Of a stretch of 64,000 nucleotides of DNA, positions 40,201 to 49,100 are shown piece after piece (within the stretch, counting starts at the first letter, position 1; each line of letters opens with the position of its first letter). The translations under genes and the position numbers were made by a program. The stretch lies in the NCBI GenBank assembly GCA_016708785.1, contig JADJFC010000006.1:1-64000 (forward strand). Reading direction: 5' to 3'. The DNA comes from Bacteroidota bacterium (GTDB taxonomy: Bacteria > Bacteroidota > Bacteroidia > AKYH767-A > 2013-40CM-41-45). The notes beneath the pieces are model-generated. The model had not been told where the DNA came from and did no database searches. It saw nothing but the letters and a program-made list of their open reading frames with translations.

Positions 40201-41020
40201 CCAAATAAGTTATGATTTCAGCAAGAGGCTAACGAGAAAGTACAGTACGTCCTTCTCTCTAGGGATTCATATGCTCGATTCAAAATTCCATGATTCAATC
40301 TATGCAATTTACGGCTTCGTAAGAGTTGCCGATGAGATCGTAGATACTTTTCACCAACACGATAAAGAAAAGCTATTCAGAAGATTTTGCGAAGACACAT
40401 ATTTAGCTTTAGATAATGGAATCAGCACGAATCCTATCCTCAATTCATTTCAGGACACTGTCAACAAATTCAAGATTGATCGAAAATTAATCGATGCATT
40501 TTTAAAGAGCATGGAAATGGATCTCTCTTTTTCCAAATATGAAGAGAGCAGCTATGAAGAATATATTTATGGCTCAGCAGAAGTTGTTGGACTTATGTGC
40601 CTGAAGGTTTTTTGTCAAGGTGACGAAAAAAACTACGAAAAACTTGTTGCTCCGGCAAGGAGTCTTGGCTCTGCTTTCCAAAAAATAAATTTCCTTCGTG
40701 ATTTCAAAAGTGATTTTGCGGAAAGAGGACGAGTATACTTTCCGGGAATTGATTTTAACAATTTCACAAATGATCAGAAAAAAGAAATAGAAAAGGAAAT
40801 AGAAAAGGAATTTAATGATGCTTGGAAAGGTGTTATCAAACTTCCAAATGGAAGCAAACTCGGTGTATCAGTGGCCTACATTTACTACGTTACACTTTTC
40901 AAAAAAATTCGTCGTATCCCTGCAAACAAAATTAAAAGCGAAAGAATTCGTATAAATAATATTCAAAAAATAATTCTATTGATCCAAACCTGGTTTCGAT
41001 ATAATTTAAGACTTATTTGA
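40187..41020 (+). CDS. crtB: phytoene synthase
   Basis: Joins two geranylgeranyl diphosphates into phytoene. A 277-residue isoprenoid synthase fold with the first Asp-rich motif RVADEIVDTF (D49, D53) and the second FLRDFKSDFAERGRVYFP, plus YGSAEVVGLMCL typical of squalene/phytoene synthases. The frame is intact. The ATG lies in the end of crtI, and the stop is followed immediately by the next gene, so translational coupling is likely. Cytoplasmic, membrane-associated. Confidence 0.95.
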   Translation: MELYDQISYDFSKRLTRKYSTSFSLGIHMLDSKFHDSIYAIYGFVRVADEIVDTFHQHDKEKLFRRFCEDTYLALDNGISTNPILNSFQDTVNKFKIDRKLIDAFLKSMEMDLSFSKYEESSYEEYIYGSAEVVGLMCLKVFCQGDEKNYEKLVAPARSLGSAFQKINFLRDFKSDFAERGRVYFPGIDFNNFTNDQKKEIEKEIEKEFNDAWKGVIKLPNGSKLGVSVAYIYYVTLFKKIRRIPANKIKSERIRINNIQKIILLIQTWFRYNLRLI

Positions 41021-41524
41021 ATGAAATATTTCCTGATCTTTCTTGTCCTATTTACACAAGCTCTTGCTACCTATTCGCAAGAGCTTTCCAGGCTAGAAAT
41101 GCGAAATAAATTTCAAGGTTGCACTTCAAAGGAAAATACTGAAACGCTCTACCTCCAACTGAGTGCACAAAAAAATGTTGATCAAATTCATTCAGGATAT
41201 TACGGGGCTGTAGTCGCCTTACGTGCTAAATACAATTCTAACCCAATAAAAAAATACAACTATTGCAAAGAAGGGCTAATCCTTCTTTCATCTGCAATTG
41301 ACAAAGCCCCGCATGACATCGAATTAAGATATCTAAGATTGATCATTCAAACAAACATTCCTTCCTTCCTTGGAATGAATACAAATGTAGAGGAGGATAA
41401 AAACACGATTCTAGGTCGAATTGAAAGCGAAAAAGACCTGCCTTTAAAAACCTTAGTTTCTCAATTTCTATTAAAAAGCGATATTTGTACAGAAACCGAG
41501 AAAAAGAAATTAGCCTCAATCTGA
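41021..41524 (+). CDS. hypothetical exported protein in the carotenoid operon
   Basis: A 167-residue protein with a signal peptide (MKYFLIFLVLFTQALATYS) and no other recognised motif. The mature part is helical and looks TPR-like: SGYYGAVVALRAKYN, YCKEGLILLSSAIDKAP, DIELRYLRLIIQTNIPSFLG. The start directly abuts the crtB stop and it ends 3 bases before the cyclase gene, so it is fully embedded in the operon. From memory, proteins of this kind sit in crt operons of several Bacteroidota but have no known function. A role in pigment localisation or membrane assembly is speculation. Confidence 0.7.
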   Translation: MKYFLIFLVLFTQALATYSQELSRLEMRNKFQGCTSKENTETLYLQLSAQKNVDQIHSGYYGAVVALRAKYNSNPIKKYNYCKEGLILLSSAIDKAPHDIELRYLRLIIQTNIPSFLGMNTNVEEDKNTILGRIESEKDLPLKTLVSQFLLKSDICTETEKKKLASI

Positions 41525-41527
41525 CAG

Positions 41528-42227
41528 ATGAAACAATACACCTATTTACTGATCAATTTCTTTGCCTTTCTTGTGCCTTTCTTATTCTCCTTTGAGAAAA
41601 GGATCTACTTTTCAAAAAACTAAAAGCTCTACTTCCTGCAATTCTGATCACCGGAGTTTTTTTATTGTTTGGGACCACTTAATGACGGTTTGGAACGTCT
41701 GGGCTTTCAATCCGGATTACATCATTGGCTATTATTTGTGGGACCTACCGATTGAAGAGTGGTTATTCTTCTTTACTATCCCTTATGCTTGCGTTTTTAC
41801 CTATGAATCTTTGAATTTCCTTATAAAAACGGATTCACTATCTAAGTATTCCAAAAACATTTCCAGCTCTCTGGGTGTTATCCTGATAATTGTTGTTCTT
41901 TTCAATACAGGAAAATTATATACTGCGATCAAGCTGACTCTGACCGTATTTATGCTTGCATATGTACTCATTGAAAATTTCAGTTTCATGGGTAAATTTT
42001 ACAGAGCATACTTGGTCTGTCTGATTCCTTTCTTCGTCGTGAATGGATTACTGACATGGATTCCGGTAGTCACTTATAACGATCAAGAAAATCTGGGAAT
42101 TAGAATAGGAACTATACCTATTGAAGATACTGTCTATATGCTCCTCCTGTTATTGATGAACGTCTGTCTTTACGAATACTTTAAACAGCTGCTCTCAAAG
42201 GATGTTAAACCTAAAAGTAAATATTGA
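41528..42227 (+). CDS. crtY: lycopene cyclase (CrtYcd-type membrane protein), frameshifted near N terminus
   Basis: The start at 41528 gives MKQYTYLLINFFAFLVPFLF and a first transmembrane helix. Two small indels, one in an A6 run near 41618 and one in a T7 run near 41660, then interrupt ALLPAILITGVFFIVWDHL. The rest is intact and shows the signature of the heterodimeric-type cyclase fused in one chain: AFNPDYIIGYYLWDLPIEEW, TIPYACVFTYE. It forms beta-ionone rings on lycopene. Several transmembrane spans follow, and the end overlaps ispH by 26 bases. Confidence 0.9.
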
Positions 42228-43047
42228 TATTAATTCCGGGTTTTGTTTCGGTGTAGTCTATGCAATTCAACTTGCAGAAGAAATACTTGACGAGAAAGGA
42301 ATTCTTTATTGTTTAGGAGACATTGTTCATAACGACGAAGAAATTAATCGGCTTCGCAAAAAAGGCCTGATCACTATTTCACATGATCAATTAAAGGAAG
42401 TAAAAAACGAAACAGTTCTTTTACGCGCCCATGGCGAACCGCCATCGACGTATCAGATAGCAATTGAAAATAATCTTACGTTGGTCGATGCAAGTTGCCC
42501 TGTTGTTTTAAAATTACAAAACCGGGTGAAACAATCTGCAGATGAAGACAAACAAATTTACATCTATGGAAAAAGAGGTCACGCTGAAGTAGAAGGATTG
42601 ATTGGTCAATCCACTAACGAAGTTGTCGTTTTTAAAGACCTTTCTGAACTTGACTTTGAAAAAATGCCGAAAAAGATTTCTCTATACAGCCAAACCACAA
42701 AAAGCACTGAAAATTTTTATAAGATCTACAATCAAATTCTTGCTAAAGGAATTGAGGTCGACCTGAATGACACTACTTGCCGCCAAGTATCAAATCGGGA
42801 TATTCAAATCCGAACTTTTGCGCAGTCTTCTGATGTCATCGTCTTCGTTTCAGGATTAAAATCTTCAAACGGAAAGGTATTATTTGATGTCTGTAAACAA
42901 TATAATCCGAGAACATACTTTGTAAGTTCAACTTCTGAAATTGACCAAACATGGTTCAATGCTAATGAAACAGTTGGGATTTGCGGAGCAACTTCTACTC
43001 CGATGTGGTTGATGAAGGAAGCAGAATCGAAGTTGGTTTCGTTTTAG
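42202..43047 (+). CDS. ispH: 4-hydroxy-3-methylbut-2-enyl diphosphate reductase
   Basis: Last enzyme of the MEP pathway; makes IPP and DMAPP with a [4Fe-4S] cluster. The three cluster Cys are in SGFCFGVVY, VDASCPVVLK and NDTTCRQVSN. Other family features: LGDIVHNDEEI, LLRAHGEPP, YGKRGHAEVEGLIGQ, VSGLKSSNGKVL and GICGATSTPMWLMKEAE. Length (281) is near normal and the frame is intact. Its start overlaps the lycopene cyclase end, so isoprenoid supply and carotenoid synthesis are co-transcribed. Confidence 0.95.
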   Translation: MLNLKVNIDINSGFCFGVVYAIQLAEEILDEKGILYCLGDIVHNDEEINRLRKKGLITISHDQLKEVKNETVLLRAHGEPPSTYQIAIENNLTLVDASCPVVLKLQNRVKQSADEDKQIYIYGKRGHAEVEGLIGQSTNEVVVFKDLSELDFEKMPKKISLYSQTTKSTENFYKIYNQILAKGIEVDLNDTTCRQVSNRDIQIRTFAQSSDVIVFVSGLKSSNGKVLFDVCKQYNPRTYFVSSTSEIDQTWFNANETVGICGATSTPMWLMKEAESKLVSF

Positions 43048-43133
43048 TTTAAAATTGGTGAAGGGGTTTAAGGGGAGTCGATACACATTAAACCTTTAAA
43101 CTATTTTAAACTCTTTAAACCATAACCAAGCTT

Positions 43134-46100
43134 TTACCGGACGAGACTAACGTGTCCGATAAACTCCTTTTTCTTCCCGTTTTCACCGGTAGCGATGGCC
43201 ATGTAAACATAGGTATCCATTTGACATTCTTTTCCGGTCGAATTCATTGTACCATTCCATCCCTTTTCAAGGTCTGAAGTTGAATAGATAACCAAACCCC
43301 AACGATCCAGGATCAGCATTTTGAATTCTGCAACTCCTACTGCTAGTGGCTTGAACTGTTCGTTCACACCATCATCATTTGGCGTAAATGCATTTGGGAA
43401 ATAAATGGAGAATTCATCTTTGATACGGATAGGTTTATAGATCGTATCGTAGCACATCTTCGAATTGTGAACGATCAACTGAACAATATAGGTTCCTGTG
43501 TCGCCATACATATGATTTGGATTTTGATCTGATGAATGATCTCCATCACCAAAATTCCAATTCCAGAAAACAGGATCAATACTCAGATCTGTGAAAGAAA
43601 CGTTTGGATTGATCATGGTCGGATTTTCCGTTGACACAAGAAAATCTGCAATTGGCTCATCAAATACAAAAACTGAAGCGGGAGCAATTTGAACTGCCGT
43701 ACATCCTTGATCAGAAATAACAGAGTGAGAAACTGAATACACTCCCGGATTGGTATAGATGTGGGTTTGTTCACCAAGCATACTTGTTGAGCCATCACCA
43801 AAATTCCAGGAATGTGAAACGATTGGAACAAATGCCGGAGGTAAAGTAAAGTTCACCGAAAGATCAGGACATCCCTCTACCGGGAATGGCGCAAAGGCAG
43901 CATTGGGTTTTGGATTAACATAAACCAACACTTGATTACTCACTGCAGGCGTACCGCAATTATCTGTAACCTGAACTGTGTACGTTTGTGTTGAAGTAGG
44001 ATTGACATGCAAATAATTATCTGTCGAACCAGTATTCCATGAATACTGATATGGTCCTCCATTTCCTCCGGATGTATTCACAAATACAGAGGCGAAATCA
44101 CCTGCACAAATTGTATCAGAGGTTGCAGATGACAAAAGTAAAGGCGGATTCACAGGCACTTGAATGCTTACCGTAGCAGATCGACAACCATTTGCATCAA
44201 AGGCATACATTGAATAGTAAGATGTAGATGTTGGAGCAAAACTTATTACCTCTCCTGAATCAGATGAATTCCAAATGTAGCTATATGCAGGCGTACCGCC
44301 GATAGCTGAAGCAGTAACGGATACACTTTGACCAATACAGATTATGGAAGGAGTTGTTGTTGTTGCTATTAATTGATCCGGTTGTAAAATCTGAATTTGC
44401 CTTGTTTGAGTACAACCATTTGCATCAGTAATCTGGACAAAATAATTTCCCGCATCCAATGAATTTATTGCTGAAGCGAGAGAACCGTTTGACCATTGAT
44501 AGTTGATCGGACTTACTCCACCTGTGACATTTATCGAAGCACTTCCAGTTGCATCATTATAGCAAAGTAGATTCTGAGTTGACGTTTGAGCAATAATTTC
44601 AGGTGGACTTTCGATAGTTATCGAAGAAGTTAATGAACAACCATTTCCATCTGTGATTGTAATTACATAAATCCCTGCTGCCAGATCTGCAATTCCGGGT
44701 GTATTAATAGCAGGTGGATTCCAGCCGAAATAATAAGGTGCAACTCCTCCATTAACTTCCAGATTAATTCTGCCATCATTTAAACCATAACATGAAACAT
44801 TAGTTATTGATGCTGCTGATTCTAAAATTCCAGGCTGATTGATCGAATAGGATGTTGAATTTGTGCAACCATTTTCATCTGTGATCACAAGTGTGTATGA
44901 ACCTGCCACCAAACCACTGATCTGATCAGTACTTTGCCCGTCAGACCACAAATACGAATAAGGTGCAACCCCACCATTTGCACTAACAAAGATAGATCCA
45001 TCATCACCGGCGTAACATTTTACATCTATTGATGATGCCATTGTTGAAATTGGTGTAGGTTGATTTATATTCAAACTTGCCATAGAATTACATCCATGGT
45101 TATCTGTTACAACAACTGAAAAATATCCTGATGAAAGATTACTCACAGAAGCACCGGTCTGACCATTTGACCAAACATATGTGTAAGGAGCACTACCACC
45201 GTTTGCTACGACTAATGCAGAACCCGAAGCCTCACCATAACAAGTTACATGAGTAGCACTCGCTGAAGAGATCAATCGTATCGGTTCTGTGATCGTAAAT
45301 GGTATAGCTGTAAAACAATTGTTGCCGTCTTGAATAACTACTGTATGCATTCCGGCACCAATATTTGTTACAGAAGCTGAATTAGCTGTTGAACATGACC
45401 AAGAGTACGTAAATGGAGCTGTACCTCCTATCAGATTAACTGACGCGCTACCATCCGTACTGCCGAAACAATTTGCATTTTGCAATGAGGCAATAGAAAC
45501 TAAAGGTCCACCAACATTTGATACGCCAATTGAAGCTTGTTGCGAACATCCATTAGCATCAGTAACGATTACATGATATGAGCCGGCTGCTACATTTGTC
45601 AATTGAGATACACTTCCTCTGCCCGGAATATTCCATAAGTAAGTATAAGGTGCAACTCCTCCGGAAACAGAAACATCAATAGATCCATTTGTATTTCCAC
45701 AAGTAGCAGACACGGTGGATTGCCCTATTTGAATCGACAAAGGTTCATTTATTGTTGCAGTAGCTGTTGTTGTGCAACTATGTGAATCAGAAACTACGAC
45801 TGAATAAATTCCTGCAAAACTATTTTCAAGTGTATTGTCGGTATCTGTACTTCCCGACCATTGATATGAATATGGTGGAATCCCACCTGAAGCAACTACT
45901 TGTGCTTGCCCTGTGTTATCTCCGAAGCAATTTACATTAATTGATGAAGTATTTAACATCAATTGGGACGGTTCATTGACCACTAAATTAGTTGTAGTTG
46001 TACATTGATTAGCGTCCGTAATGGTAACTGAATATGAACCGGCAGCCAATCCCGTTGCAGTGGCAAGGGTTGAAACATTTGGTTGCCATGAATAAGTAAA

Positions 46101-49100
46101 AGGCCCTGTACCACCACTGATGGAAACAGTGGCATTACCATTTGCCTCTCCGAAACAATTTGGTGAAGATATTGAAGAAACTGATGAAGATACTGCTCCC
46201 GTATTTTGGACATCAATTGATGTTGCTTGAGAGCAACCATTCGCATCACTTACTATTACCGAATACGTTCCTGCAGAAAGACCTGTGATCATATTTGCAC
46301 CATTGGTACCATTGGACCAGTTGTAGTTATAAGGAACAATTCCTCCGCTTACTGTTACTGCAGCACTTCCATTATTCACATTACATGTTCCTATTGTCGT
46401 GGAAGGCACAACAGTCATAGCAGCAGGTTCATTGATCACAACGGAAACATTAGAAGTACAGCCATTAACGTCAGTTACATTTACAGAATAAATTCCGGCT
46501 GAAAGTTGATTTGCATTACCGGAACTCCCTCCTGAAGGAAACCAACTATAGACAAATGGAGCAGTTCCATTTGTGACAGAAACAGTAGCTGAGCCAGTAT
46601 TTTCACCATGACAACTAACATCGGATGAAGAAGCAATAGATGCTATAGGCGAAGGATGCCCAGCAACAACGGAATTCATTGTTGACGTACATCCGTTCGC
46701 ATCTGTAATCATTACAGTATATGTTCCGGGCAATAGATTATAAGATGATGCCGTTGGAATATTTCCCGGCATCCATTGATAATTATATGGACCGACCCCA
46801 CCTGAAACAATTGCTTCTACACTGCCATTTGCATTTCCACAATATGATGGCAAAGAAGTTGCGGAAAGATTCAATGCTGAAGGCTGAGCAATGGGTATCG
46901 ATGAAGAACTTGTACATCCATTTGCATCCGTAATGATGGCCTGATAACTTCCGGCACTTAAACCACTCGAAGTGCTATTTGTTGAAAGATCATGTGCCCA
47001 TAAATATTGATAGGGACTTGTTCCACCCGAACCAACAATAGTTGCTGTACCATTATTTCCTCCAAAACAATTTACATTTGTTGAACTTGCAGAAGAAATA
47101 AGTTCTGTTGGTTGAGTAATTGCAAATGGAATTGTTGCTGTGCAATTATTAGCATCTGTTACAAGTACACTGTATGCACCCGGCGACAGATTTGCAACTG
47201 AAGAATTATTCTGAGGCGAGCAAGTCCAAGCATAATTAAAAGGAGAAGTTCCTCCAAGTAAAGATACTGAAGCACTACCGTTTGAAATACCATAGCATGT
47301 CACATTTTGAAGAGCGGCAATTGAAGCCTGTGGACCCGCAATATCATTAACAATAAAATTCTGAGTTATCGTACATAAATTCGCATCGGTAATAGTCACT
47401 TGATATGAACCTGCCAAAACAGAACCCAGATGTGCAGTCTGATTTGCAGGCGATGAAGACCAGGAATAATTGTACGGTCCTGTGCCGCCGTTCACTAAAA
47501 CATCGATTGCTCCATTTGAAGCACTACACGTTGTTGAAATTGTAGAAGCGCTTATCTGAACTTGTGAAGGCTCAGCCACTATGGCGTCTGCAACAGAAGT
47601 ACAACCGTGAGAATCCGTAACAATTGCACTGTAAATTCCGGCAGGAACATTTTCGAGAATATTATCTGTATCTGAATGGCCTAGCCATTGATAAGAATAC
47701 GGAGGGATACCACCATTCACAGTAACTTCCGCCTGACCATCATTTGCACCATAACATCTCGCTGCAAGAGTTGCAGAAGTACTTACAAGAATCTGTGGCG
47801 GCTGATCAACAATTACGTTTGCAATTGCAATACAGTTGTTAGCATCGGTAACTGTTACATCGTATCGTCCATTTGATAATCCAACAGCATTTGCAGTATT
47901 AGAGATATTTGGTTGCCATGCAAAAGAGAATGGTCCGGTGCCTCCGGTTATTGCTACAGTTGCTGTAGCATTTGCATCACCGAAACAATTCGGCATTGCA
48001 ATAGCAGAAACTGTTGCACTCATACCACCTGAATTCGGCACATTTATAGAAGAGGAAAGTGTACAGCCATTAGCATCATTTATAACGACTCTATATACTC
48101 CGGCAGATAAACCACCGATCGAATTTGTTCCTGAAACGCCATTTGACCAAGAGTAATTATATGGAGAAGTACCACCTGCGATCGCAACAGAAACACTTCC
48201 ATTGCTACTTGCACAAGTACCCATGGTAACAGATGGTGTTATAGCAAGATCAGCAGGTTGAGAAATTGTTACCGATGAATTTACAGTACAACCATTCGAA
48301 TCAGTAACACGTACTGAATATGATCCGGCTGTTAATTGACTTGCGCTTGCATTGGTTCCTCCTGATGGTGACCACTGATAATAATACGGAGCGGCACCAC
48401 TAGAGGCAACAACTGTTGCCGAACCATTATTGGCGCCGTAACAAGAAACATTATTAGATGATGTAATTGTTGCAGCAGGCAATGGATTTGCATTGACCAT
48501 TGCATTCATAGATGATGTACATCCATTTCCGTCAGTGATCGTTACAGTATACGTTCCTGTACCAAGATTTGAATATTCGTATGACAAATAATTTCCGGGC
48601 ATCCAACGATATGTATACGGAAAAACACCACCGGTTACAGAAGCTTGAACACTACCGTTATTATTTCCACATGTAGTTGCTGTGGAACTTGTTGAAATAT
48701 TTAATACTGTCGGCTGGGAAACAGTAGTTGATACAGAGGTAGTGCAACCATTTGCATCAGTTACGATTGCCTGATAAGTACCGGCTGCAAGATTACTCAC
48801 AGAAGCTGTTGAAGCTCCTGTCTGAATCCATGAATATTGATAAGGACCAGTTCCACCAGTTGCCATCGCCATTGCTGAACCGTTGTTCGCATTGAAACAA
48901 TTGATATTTGTTGAACTCACCGAAGCGGCAAGTGCACTTGGCTGCGATATTATGAATGGAACCAGACTTGTACAATTATTTGCATCAGTAACTGTTACAG
49001 TGTATGATCCTGCTGAAACAGATGTGACTGATGATGTAGTTTGTGCAGAACACGACCAAGAATAATTATATGGACCTGTTCCTCCTGTTAAAGCTACACT

